Shown piece after piece: positions 38,061-47,329 of a stretch of 64,000 bases of DNA; positions within the stretch are counted from its first letter, which is position 1; each line of letters begins with the position of its first letter. The stretch covers positions 62,001 to 126,000 of the forward strand of contig NZ_CADFGP010000007.1 in the NCBI RefSeq assembly GCF_902833905.1. The letters run 5' to 3'. Below the pieces are notes generated by a model. The model was not told the origin of the DNA and did not search any database. It was given only the letters and a program-made list of their open reading frames with translations. A program made the translations under genes and the position numbers. The stretch comes from Paraburkholderia tuberum STM678 (lineage in GTDB: Bacteria; Pseudomonadota; Gammaproteobacteria; Burkholderiales; Burkholderiaceae).

Positions 38061-38340
38061 GAAAAGACTTCCACCGATGCCTCAGCAAGAGGCCATCAGA
38101 GTGTAGGCGGGTTTCGCTCGCCGACCAATGCGCGCACATTTCCGGCCATTACAGCGGAAAGCAAAGCACCTCAGCGGGGCACGCACGATGACATCCGGCG
38201 GGCGAACGCCAATTGAATCCCGACGGTTTTTGACTACCATTCAATCAGGTTCTCCTCGCGGTTCGTCGACGATGCTCTCTCGCACTTCTCCCCCTCCTGT
38301 TTCTCACCGTGTGGCTCTGCGCTCCTTCACGGCCGCTCGC

Positions 38341-38805
38341 ATGCATCGGCTATCGCTCGCCGCGCTCGGTGTTGTCGCCGTGGCCGGTTGCACGATCACA
38401 CCGCTGACGCCTCACGAAACCGTCAGCACACCGGTGGCCGCGATCAACAGCGCGACGCTCGATCAATATCGCGACGCGGTCGCACGACGGATCGTCGAGC
38501 GCAATCCGTCGTATGTGCTCCAGGGCAGGCCTCAGCCGATGCTGCGCTCGCTGGTGGTGGTGTCGTTCACGGTCGATCGTTATGGACACATCGTCGAGTC
38601 GTCGGTGTATCGCACGAACGGCGACGACGAAGCCGAAAGCACCGCGCTCGCGACGCTGCGCCGCTCGGCGCCGCTGCCGCAACCGCCCGGCAAGCTGCTG
38701 AATGGCCGCGGCCAGCTCGAGCTGTTCGAAGACTGGCTGTTCAACGACAACGGCAAATTCCAGCTGCGCGAGCTCGCCTCGCCGCAAGCGGAAACGTACG
38801 ACTGA
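38341..38805 (+). CDS. lipoprotein with TonB C-terminal-like domain
   Basis: This protein of about 154 residues begins with a lipoprotein signal, MHRLSLAALGVVAVAGC (lipobox VAGC, Cys17). The C-terminal half reads LRSLVVVSFTVDRYGHIVES, then SSVYRTNGDDEAESTALATL and RRSAPLPQPP. This is the beta-alpha-beta pattern of TonB_C-type energy-transducer relatives. It lacks a TM anchor and Pro-rich rod, so it is unlikely to be a true TonB. An earlier ATG at 38272 would add 23 residues before the signal; neither start has a Shine-Dalgarno. The function is unknown. Confidence 0.75.
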   Translation: MHRLSLAALGVVAVAGCTITPLTPHETVSTPVAAINSATLDQYRDAVARRIVERNPSYVLQGRPQPMLRSLVVVSFTVDRYGHIVESSVYRTNGDDEAESTALATLRRSAPLPQPPGKLLNGRGQLELFEDWLFNDNGKFQLRELASPQAETYD

Positions 38806-38935
38806 GCGCGGTTGGCGCGTGCGCTGACACGCACCGCCCAGCGCAGCCGCGCATGGGTCGGCCACGCGCGAGCTACTCGAGTCATCGCGCATAACTCATA
38901 AAGCAACCTCGTTGCCGCGCAAGCTTGCGCCGCCA

Positions 38936-38965
38936 TTGCTGCGCGACGAGCGCGCTCGCTATAAT
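38936..38965 (+). promoter_or_regulatory. promoter of the MFS transporter gene
   Basis: TTGCTG (38936-38941) and TATAAT (38960-38965) are 18 bp apart. They would give a leader of about 200 nt before the start at 39174. The rest of 38806-39173 shows no gene. Confidence 0.6.
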
Positions 38966-39173
38966 TTTCCGATTCCCCGCGCCGGAGCCTTCCGGCATGG
39001 CTCACGCCGTCCGCACACCCGCCGGCGCGGCGCATGAGCCGACTGCAGTGCCGCGCCGCCACCCCGCGTGCGGCGCCCAAACCTATACCTCAACGAGGAT
39101 GCCGCCGTTGCGCGCCGCCTGTCTGCGAAACACGGCTCAGCGCGCCGCGGCCTCATACAATTGGAGACCCTGC

Positions 39174-40481
39174 ATGTCCACTTCGCCGATTTCCGCCGCT
39201 CAGCCCGCAAGCGGGCAAAACAATACCGCGCGGATCATCTTCGCGAGCTTCATCGGCACCGCGATCGAGTTCTACGATTTCTATGTCTACGCGACCGCCG
39301 CGGCGCTCGTGATCGGACCGGTATTCTTCCCGCATGGCTCGGCCACCGCGCAGGCGCTGTCGGCGTTCGTCACGTTTGGCATCGCGTTCGTCGCGCGACC
39401 GATCGGCTCGTTCCTGTTCGGCCACTTCGGCGACCGCATCGGCCGCAAATCGACTCTGGTTGCGTCGCTGCTCGTGATGGGCCTGTCGACCACGCTGATC
39501 GGCTTCGTGCCGGGCTACGACGCGATCGGCAGCCTCGCGCCGATCCTGCTGTGCGTGCTGCGTTTCGGCCAGGGTATCGGCCTCGGCGGCGAATGGGGCG
39601 GCGCCGCGCTGCTCGCCACCGAAAACGCGCCGGCCGGCAAACGCGGCTGGTTCGGCATGTTCCCGCAACTCGGGCCCTCGATCGGCTTTCTCGCGTCCAA
39701 CGGCCTGTTCTTCGCGCTCGCAATGTCGCTCTCCGACGAGCAGTTCCGCAGCTGGGGCTGGCGCGTGCCGTTCATCGTCAGCTCGGTGCTCGTCGCGCTC
39801 GGGCTGTACGTGCGGCTGAAGATTGCCGAAACGCCCGCGTTCCAGGTAGCGATCGAGCGCAAGGAGCGCGTGCGCGTGCCGATCGCGACGCTGTTCTCAC
39901 AGCACTGGCGGCCGACCGTGCTCGGCGCGCTCGCGATGGTGGTCTGCTACACGCTGTTCTACAACGCGACGACGTTCTCGCTGTCGTACGGCGTCGGGTC
40001 GCTGCATATTCCGCGGCAGACGTTCCTCGGCCTGCTGTGCATCGCGGTCGTGTTCATGGCAATCGCGACGCCGCTGTCGGCCCGTGCGAGCGATCGCTTC
40101 GGGCGTAAGCCGGTGCTGATCGTCGGCATCATCGCGGCGATCCTGTCGGGCTTCACGATGGCGCCGCTGCTCGGCAGCGGCGAGCCGTTGCTCGTGCTGC
40201 TGTTTCTCGTGATCCAGCTGTTCCTGATGGGCGTGACCTTCGCGCCGATGGGCGCGCTGCTGCCGGAACTGTTTCCGACCAACGTGCGCTATACGGGCGC
40301 CGGCGTCGCGTACAACCTCGGCGGGATTCTCGGCGCGTCGGTCGCACCGTATATCGCGCAGGTGCTCGCCGCGCACGGCGGCTTGGCGTGGGTCGGCGCG
40401 TACGTGTCGGTCGCCGCGACCGTGAGCCTTGTCGGCGTGCTGTGCATGCGCGAGACGCGTGATGAGAGTTTGATGAAATGA
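39174..40481 (+). CDS. MFS transporter, metabolite:H+ symporter (ShiA/ProP-like)
   Basis: This 435-residue inner-membrane carrier has about 12 TM segments. The opening FIGTAIEFYDFYVYATAAALV and FGDRIGRKSTLVASLLVMGL match the MHS branch of the major facilitator superfamily, as does GLGGEWGGAALLATENAP. Members import shikimate, alpha-ketoglutarate, proline/betaine or citrate by proton symport; the substrate is not evident here. GGAG lies 8 nt before the ATG at 39174, which also places TM1 at about residue 22. The upstream promoter at 38936-38965 suggests a single-gene unit. Confidence 0.93.
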   Translation: MSTSPISAAQPASGQNNTARIIFASFIGTAIEFYDFYVYATAAALVIGPVFFPHGSATAQALSAFVTFGIAFVARPIGSFLFGHFGDRIGRKSTLVASLLVMGLSTTLIGFVPGYDAIGSLAPILLCVLRFGQGIGLGGEWGGAALLATENAPAGKRGWFGMFPQLGPSIGFLASNGLFFALAMSLSDEQFRSWGWRVPFIVSSVLVALGLYVRLKIAETPAFQVAIERKERVRVPIATLFSQHWRPTVLGALAMVVCYTLFYNATTFSLSYGVGSLHIPRQTFLGLLCIAVVFMAIATPLSARASDRFGRKPVLIVGIIAAILSGFTMAPLLGSGEPLLVLLFLVIQLFLMGVTFAPMGALLPELFPTNVRYTGAGVAYNLGGILGASVAPYIAQVLAAHGGLAWVGAYVSVAATVSLVGVLCMRETRDESLMK

Positions 40482-40649
40482 TGCAACGCGCATCGACGGA
40501 ACAACGCTTTCGTCGATGCGCGTTTGCCGAGGTTCGATCGATGCTGCACGCGCGCAGTTTTTACGCGTCTGCGGCAGCAGGCAGAGAGCATTATTTCCTC
40601 GCTGTTTCCGCGGCCCGGCCCGGGTAAAACCCCCGCCTTGCGCGTCCTT

Positions 40650-40677
40650 TTGACTTGCCTATACTCCCTGACATAAC
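40650..40677 (+). promoter_or_regulatory. possible promoter of the small membrane protein gene
   Basis: TTGACT (40650-40655) and CATAAC (40672-40677) are separated by 16 bp, with AT-rich TATAAAAAA just after. The site is 25 bp before the start at 40702. Confidence 0.4.
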
Positions 40678-40701
40678 CCTATAAAAAACGGGGAGATCCG
40701 C

Positions 40702-40881
40702 ATGAACGTCCATCTTCACAATGCCGATATCGTGACGATCATCGCGCTGGCCTTGCTCGGCTCGCTGCTGCTCGCGCTGCGCTTCCGTCCGACGACATGG
40801 AAATCCATCGTCGTCGAGGCGCTGGCCGCGAACGCCGCGGCCATTGCCGCGGTGGTCGCGTTCGAAATGCTGGTCGCCTGA
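40702..40881 (+). CDS. small membrane protein, 59 residues
   Basis: This is a short real-looking gene. The ATG at 40702 is preceded by GGGGAGA at ideal distance. The protein opens MNVHLHNADIVTIIALALLG, has one hydrophobic helix, and continues LLLALRFRPTTWKSIVVEAL before a second hydrophobic Ala/Val-rich segment to the end. It would be a two-helix inner-membrane peptide. No family is recognised. It lies alone between the MFS gene and a convergent small lipoprotein gene. Confidence 0.65.
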   Translation: MNVHLHNADIVTIIALALLGSLLLALRFRPTTWKSIVVEALAANAAAIAAVVAFEMLVA

Positions 40882-40915
40882 GGCTGGTGCTCCGGGCCTG
40901 AGCACGGCGCGCGGC

Positions 40916-41047
40916 TTAGCGGTAGTAGTAGCCGTGATGGTAGTAGCCACCGCCGTAGTAATAGCCCGGCGCCGGCGCGATAACGCAGCCGCCGAGTGCC
41001 GATGCGAGCAGCGTGCCGGCCACGAGAGTCAGGATCAAGCGTTTCAT
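40916..41047 (-). CDS. small Tyr/Gly/His-rich lipoprotein, 43 residues
   Basis: The ATG at 41047 has GGAGA 7 nt upstream. The product starts MKRLILTLVAGTLLASALGGC with a lipobox (LGGC, Cys21). It ends in a 23-residue tail rich in Tyr, Gly and His (APGYYYGGGYYHHGYYYR). Such tiny lipoproteins are widespread in Burkholderiaceae, usually uncharacterised; the His/Tyr tail could bind metal or surfaces, which is speculation. A longer upstream frame in the same phase lacks a good start. Confidence 0.7.
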   Translation of the reverse strand: MKRLILTLVAGTLLASALGGCVIAPAPGYYYGGGYYHHGYYYR

Positions 41048-41568
41048 GTTGTTCTCCATCGAGTCAGATTGATTCGAGCGCAAACCCCGAATGACCCGAT
41101 TGGACACGACGCGCGCCGCAACGAACGTTGCCATTTGTAAGGGAACATCACCGAGCTGTTACAGGACCGGCGCGCTGGATCGGCGCGTTCGATCGACCGC
41201 CCCGCTGCCGCCAGATCGCGCCACCATGGCGGAAAACACCGCCTATACTCCGTTGAGCGCACTGTCGCGATAGAAACCTTGCTGGCCGCGCCGGCGTCGC
41301 CGCAATCGAGCGGTTACGACGCGCGCCATGCGAGCCTCGACGCACCGCGGCGTATCAGCTTGCCGCCCCCGCGTCCGCGCATCGGACGCTTCGGCGTCCA
41401 ACGAAAAGCGACAGTTTTAACAGACGTGTAATCGATTCCTCTCCGCCCGCTGTTCCCCGACACGGGCGTTCTTTGAGGCGCGACGATGCAGTCCCCGCCA
41501 GCAAGGGTGGACTACGCATCGCGCCTCTTTTCTTTTGCGCAAACGATTGCGCGAGCGCACGAACGAAC
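41048..41568. other. intergenic region with a long hairpin near its right end
   Basis: Of these 521 bp, the left part is the promoter region of the small lipoprotein gene. No convincing coding frame is seen. The hairpin at 41475-41536 is listed separately. Confidence 0.55.
41475..41536 (+). terminator. long plus-strand terminator-like hairpin, no plus-strand gene upstream
   Basis: The left arm, GAGGCGCGACGATGCAGTCC, pairs with the right arm, GGACT-AC-GCATC-GCGCCTC, over three helices (7, 5 and 5 bp) with small bulges, around a 14-nt loop. TTTTCTTTT follows on the plus strand. The nearest plus-strand gene ends 590 bp earlier; waaC on the other strand ends 33 bp away. Confidence 0.6.
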
Positions 41569-42573
41569 TCAGGCGGCGGCAGATCCTTGCTGCATCGCGA
41601 GCACCGGCTCTGCCGCGTACACGTAGTCGATCGCTTCGAGCGCCGCGCTGATCGGCGGCACCGAGTCGCCGTCGCCGATCGAGGTCGAGCGATACGGCGC
41701 CTCGACGCCGCAATGCGATGGCGACGTCGCGACGAAGATCATCACGGTGCGCTTTTGCAGCGCATGCGCGAGGTGCACGAAACCCGTATCGGTACCGACC
41801 ACGAGCGCGCACGCGCCGATCATCTGCGCAACTTCGGTCACACTCAATGGCGGCAGCACGGTCGCGCCTGGCACCTGCGCGGCGATCTGCCCGGCTTCGG
41901 CAAGCTCACCGTCCGAACCCCACGGCAGCACCACACGAAAACCGCGCTCGCTCAACTCGCGTCCAAGCGCCGCCCAGTGCGTGAGCGGCCATTTCTTGTC
42001 TGCTTTCGAGGTGGCGTGAAAGAGCGCCGCGACAGGCGCGTCTTGCGTCGCGAACGGCTGCGGGACGGTTTCGGGTAGCTGCAGGTCGTAGATGGGCGGT
42101 CCTTCCACTTCGTAGCCGAGCGCCTCGCTGGCGCTGATGCGCATGCCGTGCCACGCGCTGCCTTGCGGACGTGGGCCGAAACGCCCGGTGTAGGCGAACG
42201 CCGCGCCACGCTCGCCCAGATCCAGGGATTGATAGCCGATGCGCCGCGATGAGCGCGCGAGGAAGGCGATGATCGCGCTCTTGTAGACGCCGTGAATGTC
42301 GATGATGTAGTCGTAGCGATACGCGCGCAGCTCGGCGATGGATGCCCAGATCGCCTTCAGATCACTCCAGCGACGCGCCTTCTTGAAGCGGCGCAGCGGC
42401 GCGCACAGCACGCGATCGACGCCCTGGCTCCAATGCACGACTTGCGCGAATGCTTCGTCCGCCGCCCAATCCACCTGAACGCCAGGAAATGCGCGTTTGA
42501 TGTCGGCGACGACTGGCAACGCCTGCACGATATCGCCTAGTGAAGTGACCTTGACAATAAGTATTCGCTTCAT
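41569..42573 (-). CDS. waaC: lipopolysaccharide heptosyltransferase I
   Basis: This 334-residue GT9-family enzyme adds the first heptose to Kdo of the LPS inner core at the cytoplasmic face of the inner membrane. The N-terminus MKRILIVKVTSLGDIVQALP is diagnostic of the family. The donor-binding C-terminal domain has LFHATSKADKKWPLTHWAAL, VLPWGSDGELAEAGQIA and VVGTDTGFVHLAHAL. The start ATG at 42573 is clear. It is transcribed alone here, divergent from the chloride channel gene. Confidence 0.95.
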   Translation of the reverse strand: MKRILIVKVTSLGDIVQALPVVADIKRAFPGVQVDWAADEAFAQVVHWSQGVDRVLCAPLRRFKKARRWSDLKAIWASIAELRAYRYDYIIDIHGVYKSAIIAFLARSSRRIGYQSLDLGERGAAFAYTGRFGPRPQGSAWHGMRISASEALGYEVEGPPIYDLQLPETVPQPFATQDAPVAALFHATSKADKKWPLTHWAALGRELSERGFRVVLPWGSDGELAEAGQIAAQVPGATVLPPLSVTEVAQMIGACALVVGTDTGFVHLAHALQKRTVMIFVATSPSHCGVEAPYRSTSIGDGDSVPPISAALEAIDYVYAAEPVLAMQQGSAAA

Positions 42574-42792
42574 TGAGGGTCTGTTCGTTATTCGAAATTG
42601 AAACTATTCTAGCTGACGTTTTACCGATCCCGCCAAATGGCCGTTGCGCACGGTCCGATTCTCAATACGGCACGTTACAGCAAAAAAAATATCCGCCTGA
42701 TGATTCACTTCACTTCATTATTTCAAACATCTTTCACGTGTTGTGGTCGATCCCGCACGCTTTATACTTGGCCCTTTGCACGAATCTAATTC

Positions 42793-44229
42793 ATGTCCCG
42801 GCCCTTCCCTTCCCGTTCGCCCGCTGTCATGCGTCACGCAAAACGCCTGTGGCGGCAATACGGCATCTTCTGGCTCGGTGCCATCGCCGTCGGCCTGGTC
42901 GCGGTGCTGTACGCGCGTCTGATCGACTGGGGGTATGACGCGTTTCTCGATGTCCGGCAGCGGTATGTGTGGGCGCCGCTCGTGATCACGCCCGCGGTTG
43001 CCGCACTCGCGGTCTGGCTCACGCGCAAGTTCTTTCGCGGCTCCGAGGGCAGCGGCATCCCGCAGGTCATCGCAACGCTGCACACGAAACAGCGCGGATA
43101 CGGCACGCGGCTGCTGTCGCTGCGAATTCTGCTCGGCAAAATCGGCGTGTCGTTTCTCGCGATTCTCGGCGGCTTTACGATCGGCCGTGAAGGACCGACC
43201 GTGCAGGTCGGCGCCGCGCTGATGTTCAATCTGCGCCGGTTCTATCCGCGCTCGAATGCGCAGATCGAACGGCAGCTCACGTTGGCGGGCGCGGCAGCGG
43301 GTTTGTCGGCGGCGTTCAATACACCGCTCGCGGGCGTCGTATTCGCAATCGAGGAATTGACGCGCAGCTTCGAGGCGCGCACGAGTGGCGTGCTGATCAC
43401 GGCGATCATCATTGCGGGTGTCGTCGCACTGGGCCTGAACGGCAACTACACGTATTTCGGCACGATCCAGATCGGCGCGCATTTCCCTGATCTGCTCGCC
43501 GTCGCGGTGGTGCTCACCGCGATCGTCACGGGAATCGCGGGCGGTATCTTCGGCTGGCTGCTGCTCAATACCGCGCGCTGGATTCCGGAGCCGCTGCGTC
43601 AGTTGCACGGCGAGCGGCCGGTTGTGTTCGCCGCGCTGTGCGGCTTCGCGATCGCGGTGGTCGGCGTGATCTCGGGCGGCACGACGTTCGGCAGCGGCTA
43701 TACGGAAGCGCGCGGCCTGCTCGAGGGACACGAGCAGTTGTCGGTGTTCTATCCGTTCCTGAAGATGATCGCGATGGTCGGCTCATACCTGCCGGGCATT
43801 CCGGGCGGCATCTTCGCGCCGTCGCTGTCGATCGGCGCGGGCTTCGGCAATCTGCTGCACATGGTGTTCGATTCGATGCAATTGCCGATGCTGATCGCGC
43901 TCGCGATGGTCGGCTATCTGGCCGCGGTCACGCAGTCGCCGATCACTTCGTTCGTGATCGTGATGGAGATGATCGACGGCCACGCGCTCGTGATTTCGCT
44001 GATGGCCACCGCGTTGATCGCGAGCCGAGTGTCCCGCCTGTTCGCGCCGCCGCTCTATGAGTCGCTCGCCGAGCGCTACGTGGCGCCGCTGCCGCAGCCC
44101 ACGCCTGCGCCAGTGCCGGAAGTGCCCGAGGTCGAGGTGCCGGAAGCGGAAAGCGAGGACGGCGAGCCGAGCGCCGACGATGCCGCGGACGACATCACGA
44201 CGGATACCGCCGACTCGCCGCGTCAGTAG
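42793..44229 (+). CDS. ClC family chloride channel/transporter
   Basis: This 478-residue inner-membrane protein is an anion channel or Cl-/H+ antiporter. Selectivity-filter motifs are GSGIPQ (about residue 92), GREGPTVQVG (about 133, with the gating glutamate) and PGIPGGIFAPSLSIGAG (about 335). The last 60 residues are an acidic, Pro-rich tail (PVPEVPEVEVPEAESEDGEP) with no CBS domains. The ATG at 42793 is used; a second ATG 12 codons on is possible. Confidence 0.92.
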   Translation: MSRPFPSRSPAVMRHAKRLWRQYGIFWLGAIAVGLVAVLYARLIDWGYDAFLDVRQRYVWAPLVITPAVAALAVWLTRKFFRGSEGSGIPQVIATLHTKQRGYGTRLLSLRILLGKIGVSFLAILGGFTIGREGPTVQVGAALMFNLRRFYPRSNAQIERQLTLAGAAAGLSAAFNTPLAGVVFAIEELTRSFEARTSGVLITAIIIAGVVALGLNGNYTYFGTIQIGAHFPDLLAVAVVLTAIVTGIAGGIFGWLLLNTARWIPEPLRQLHGERPVVFAALCGFAIAVVGVISGGTTFGSGYTEARGLLEGHEQLSVFYPFLKMIAMVGSYLPGIPGGIFAPSLSIGAGFGNLLHMVFDSMQLPMLIALAMVGYLAAVTQSPITSFVIVMEMIDGHALVISLMATALIASRVSRLFAPPLYESLAERYVAPLPQPTPAPVPEVPEVEVPEAESEDGEPSADDAADDITTDTADSPRQ

Positions 44230-44454
44230 ATGCGTGAGGGCGACGCGAGGCTGACGTTGCGCGGGGTAACGGCACCGCTGGAGTGCAACGGTTCATTTCG
44301 ACCGGGAAATGGCGAGCGCCGTGGAGATGCGAAGAGACGACTTCAGACAGAAGCCAGAGGACGAGCCGAACGCCGCAACGCATCACGTCGCTCCGACGCG
44401 ACGCCATGCGACGTCCTGCACATGATGCGAGACGGACCGCGGTCCATCCGAAGC

Positions 44455-44709
44455 TCAGGCCTGGGGTATTTCGATCTTGACTTCAAGCACTTCGAGATCG
44501 TCCTGACGCTCGAGACTCACGCGTATGTCGTCGTCGGAAATCTTCACGTACTTCGAGATCACGGCCACCAGTTCGCGTTGCAACGCAGGCAGATAATCGG
44601 CGGGCGCATGGCCGCCGGCGCGCTCGTGCGCGATGATCAACTGCAGGCGTTCCTTCGCTACCGACGCGGACTTCTTTTTCTCGCCCAGCAAAAACGAAAG
44701 AATCGACAT
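44455..44709 (-). CDS. minE: cell division topological specificity factor MinE
   Basis: This 84-residue protein releases MinD from the membrane and drives pole-to-pole oscillation so that FtsZ assembles at midcell. The N-terminal membrane-targeting and anti-MinCD part reads [20 protein letters not shown], then [11 protein letters not shown]. The C-terminal dimer domain ends [19 protein letters not shown]. The length is normal. It is 14 bp after minD, the last gene of minC-minD-minE on the minus strand. No T-tract terminator is seen in the 225 bp before the convergent chloride channel gene; GGACC-GC-GGTCC at 44434-44445 is the only strong palindrome. Confidence 0.97.
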   Translation of the reverse strand: MSILSFLLGEKKKSASVAKERLQLIIAHERAGGHAPADYLPALQRELVAVISKYVKISDDDIRVSLERQDDLEVLEVKIEIPQA

Positions 44710-44723
44710 GACGTGCGCTCCCC

Positions 44724-45539
44724 TTACTTGGTGCCGAAGAGGCGCTGCAGCAGCCCGGGCTTCTGGTAATCGACAAAGCGAAGCGATTTCTGCTCGCCGA
44801 GGAAACGCGACACGACGTCCTTATAGGCTTCGGCCACATCGGTGCCGTCCATATGCACGGCCGGCAGACCTTGGTTCGACGCGTGCAGCACCGCTTCCGA
44901 TTCCGGAATCACGCCGATCAGATCGATGCGCAGAATTTCCTGGATGTCGGTCAACGACAGCATTTCGCCTTCGCTGACACGCTTCGGGTTGTAGCGGGTG
45001 ATCAGCAGGTGCTCCTTGATCGGTTCCTTGCCTTCGATCGCGCGCTTGGTCTTCGACGACAGGATGCCGAGAATGCGATCGGAGTCGCGCACCGACGACA
45101 CTTCCGGGTTCGTCACGATCAGCGCTTCGTCGGCGAAGTGCATCGCAAGCAGCGCGCCCGACTCGATACCGGCCGGCGAATCGCAGACGATGTATTCGAA
45201 GTCCATCGCGATCAGATCGTTGATGACCTTCTCGACACCTTCCATCGTCAGCGCGTCTTTATCGCGCGTTTGCGAGGCCGGGAGGATGAACAGGTTCTCG
45301 CATTTCTTGTCTTTGATCAGCGCCTGATTCAGATTCGCTTCGCCCTGGATCACGTTGATCAGGTCGTACACGACGCGGCGCTCGCAGCCCATGATGAGGT
45401 CGAGGTTGCGCAGGCCGACGTCGAAGTCGATCACGGCGGTCTTGCTGCCGCGCAACGCGAGGGCCGACGCAAAGCTCGCGCTCGTGGTCGTCTTGCCCAC
45501 GCCACCCTTGCCCGAAGTCACCACAATGATTTTTGCCAT
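44724..45539 (-). CDS. minD: septum site-determining ATPase MinD
   Basis: This 271-residue ParA/MinD-family ATPase binds the membrane as an ATP dimer and recruits MinC. The deviant Walker A is [14 protein letters not shown] at about residues 9-22, and the switch regions are [10 protein letters not shown] and [11 protein letters not shown]. The C-terminal amphipathic membrane-targeting helix is LLQRLFGTK. The ATG at 45539 is the conserved [10 protein letters not shown] start, so a longer in-frame extension is ignored. It lies between minC and minE. Confidence 0.98.
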   Translation of the reverse strand: MAKIIVVTSGKGGVGKTTTSASFASALALRGSKTAVIDFDVGLRNLDLIMGCERRVVYDLINVIQGEANLNQALIKDKKCENLFILPASQTRDKDALTMEGVEKVINDLIAMDFEYIVCDSPAGIESGALLAMHFADEALIVTNPEVSSVRDSDRILGILSSKTKRAIEGKEPIKEHLLITRYNPKRVSEGEMLSLTDIQEILRIDLIGVIPESEAVLHASNQGLPAVHMDGTDVAEAYKDVVSRFLGEQKSLRFVDYQKPGLLQRLFGTK

Positions 45540-45645
45540 TACCCTTACCTTGTGTTCGTCAAATGCGTCAATTGGTGCGCGGCCCGCCTCGCCGTGAAAC
45601 GCCGCGTGCCGCAATCGCTCGGGGCAGGGCGCGTTTCGCGGCGCT

Positions 45646-46494
45646 TTACGTGAGCCGCAGCGGTTCGATCATCAGCTTTTCTTCTTCGAGCCAGATCTGC
45701 ACCGGCTTGCCGAGCACGTCGGCCGGCAGCGGGTTCTCGGTCGTTCGATAGATGCCCGCGATGGAGATCAGTTCCGGTTCGAGACACGTGCAGAAGATGC
45801 GCGCGTCGTGATTGCCCTGCACGCCGGCCAACGCCCGGCCGCGCAGCGGCGCGTAAATGTGGATGTTGCCTTCCGCGATCACCTCGGCGCCGTAGCTGAC
45901 CAGACCGAGCACGACCAGATCGCCTTTTGCGTAAATACGCTGACCCGAGCGCAACGGCTTGTCGACCACCATCGTTTGCGGCGACGTGGCAAGACGCACC
46001 GGCTCGGCGGCGGGCGTGGGTTCGACGGCGGCGGCAGCGGCCGTGCCCGTGGCCGCGCTGGCGGTTGCGGATGCAGAGCTGGCGGACGCGCTCGTGCCCG
46101 CGCTTGCCTCGGTGCCTGCTGTCGCGTCTGCCGCGCTCGCCGTGCTGTCCTCATCGGCCTGCTTCGCCGGCGCGCCGCGGCGATCGCGCGCTTCGAGCAA
46201 CGGCAATCCCGACTCCGTCGCCCACTGTTGCTCCGCATTCGCGACCACACCGACCGGACGCATGCGCACGCTGTCGAGCAGTTGCGCGATGTCGGCGAGC
46301 GGCACGCGTTCGTTGCCGGCGAGACGCCGCACGTCGATCGCGACGACGTCGTTAGCGAAGAATTCGGGGGTCGCCTCGAAGCGTCGCGTCAGCTCGGCAC
46401 GCATCGCATCGAGGTCGGTCGTTTTGACCACGAACATCAGCGTGTCGACAGAGCCGCTGCGCAGTTCGAAAAAGGGCGATTTCTTGGGCGACAT
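45646..46494 (-). CDS. minC: septum site-determining protein MinC
   Basis: This 282-residue division inhibitor blocks FtsZ polymerisation near the poles. The N-terminal FtsZ-binding domain begins [20 protein letters not shown]. The C-terminal beta-helix dimerisation/MinD-binding domain (about 165-282) has [20 protein letters not shown], then [16 protein letters not shown]. Between them lies an unusually long low-complexity linker of about 55 Ala/Ser/Thr residues (about 110-165). It is first in the minCDE operon. Confidence 0.95.
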   Translation of the reverse strand: MSPKKSPFFELRSGSVDTLMFVVKTTDLDAMRAELTRRFEATPEFFANDVVAIDVRRLAGNERVPLADIAQLLDSVRMRPVGVVANAEQQWATESGLPLLEARDRRGAPAKQADEDSTASAADATAGTEASAGTSASASSASATASAATGTAAAAAVEPTPAAEPVRLATSPQTMVVDKPLRSGQRIYAKGDLVVLGLVSYGAEVIAEGNIHIYAPLRGRALAGVQGNHDARIFCTCLEPELISIAGIYRTTENPLPADVLGKPVQIWLEEEKLMIEPLRLT

Positions 46495-46704
46495 AGCGTT
46501 CGGCGAAAAATTTTGCGTATTTTACAGGCGTACAAGCGCGCGGCCACTATTTTTCCCGGGAGAATCGGTGCTCGCGCGCGCGAGCGCAACGCGTGTCGTC
46601 GATGCGATCGACGCGCGACGGTGCGAAAGAAACGCTGGCGGGAAAAAGACCGTGATGAAGGGACGGCGAAGACGAGCGGCGCGCGCGACGCGCCGCTTGG
46701 GCGA

Positions 46705-47238
46705 TCACTGCTGTAACACCTGCGAAGTGGTCGGCACGTGCCGCACCAGCAGACTTTCGACCTGCTCGGGTGCGCGCTCGACGCGCCGGTGCTCGCCGGT
46801 CGGGCCAAAGCCCAGCGCTTCGTAAAAGCGCATCGCGTTGCGGTTCGCGTCGGCGACCCACGCGTAGATTTCCGTGGCGCCCGCATTCGCGAGCCAGCTG
46901 CTCGCGGTATCGACGAGCAGCTCGCCGCCGCGCAGATGGCGCACGGCCGGCGCCACCCACAACTCGCAGACGAACGCGCGACGCGCCGCGGTGTCGTCGA
47001 AATGCGCCTCGATCAGCCCGGCCGGATGACCCTCGGTATAGAGCAGGAATGCACCGACGGACTGCGAAACCGCGTGATTCGCCGCGGTCGCGTCGAAACT
47101 GGCGGCATCGGCCGACAACGCGTCCTCGAGCGTCGCGCCGAAGGCATACGGCGCCTCCCGCAGCGAGGCCGTGCGGAGTTCGCGAAAAACGGCGCCCTGA
47201 TCAGCAGTGATGCGGCGAACGGTCAATGACGGACTCAT
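46705..47238 (-). CDS. GNAT family N-acetyltransferase
   Basis: This 177-residue acetyl-CoA-dependent acyltransferase has the GNAT core ELWVAPAVRHLRGGELLVDT (the acetyl-CoA pyrophosphate loop, here RHLRGG). The fold ends ANRNAMRFYEALGFGPTGE. The ATG at 47238 (MSPSLTVRRITADQG) is the sensible start, as a longer frame lacks family sequence. The acceptor substrate is unknown. It sits between minC and map on the same strand, with gaps of about 210 and 90 bp. Confidence 0.88.
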   Translation of the reverse strand: MSPSLTVRRITADQGAVFRELRTASLREAPYAFGATLEDALSADAASFDATAANHAVSQSVGAFLLYTEGHPAGLIEAHFDDTAARRAFVCELWVAPAVRHLRGGELLVDTASSWLANAGATEIYAWVADANRNAMRFYEALGFGPTGEHRRVERAPEQVESLLVRHVPTTSQVLQQ

Positions 47239-47329
47239 GCAGACGAAACCCCTGGAAACCCTAACGCGTAGCTTTAACCGAACCGGCCGGCGAGTCAAAT
47301 TTATTATTGACCAGAATATGCGGTCCCGC

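Noticed and set aside
44434..44445. GGACC-GC-GGTCC palindrome after minE as a terminator
   Set aside because: The stem is only 5-6 bp and has no T-tract on either strand.
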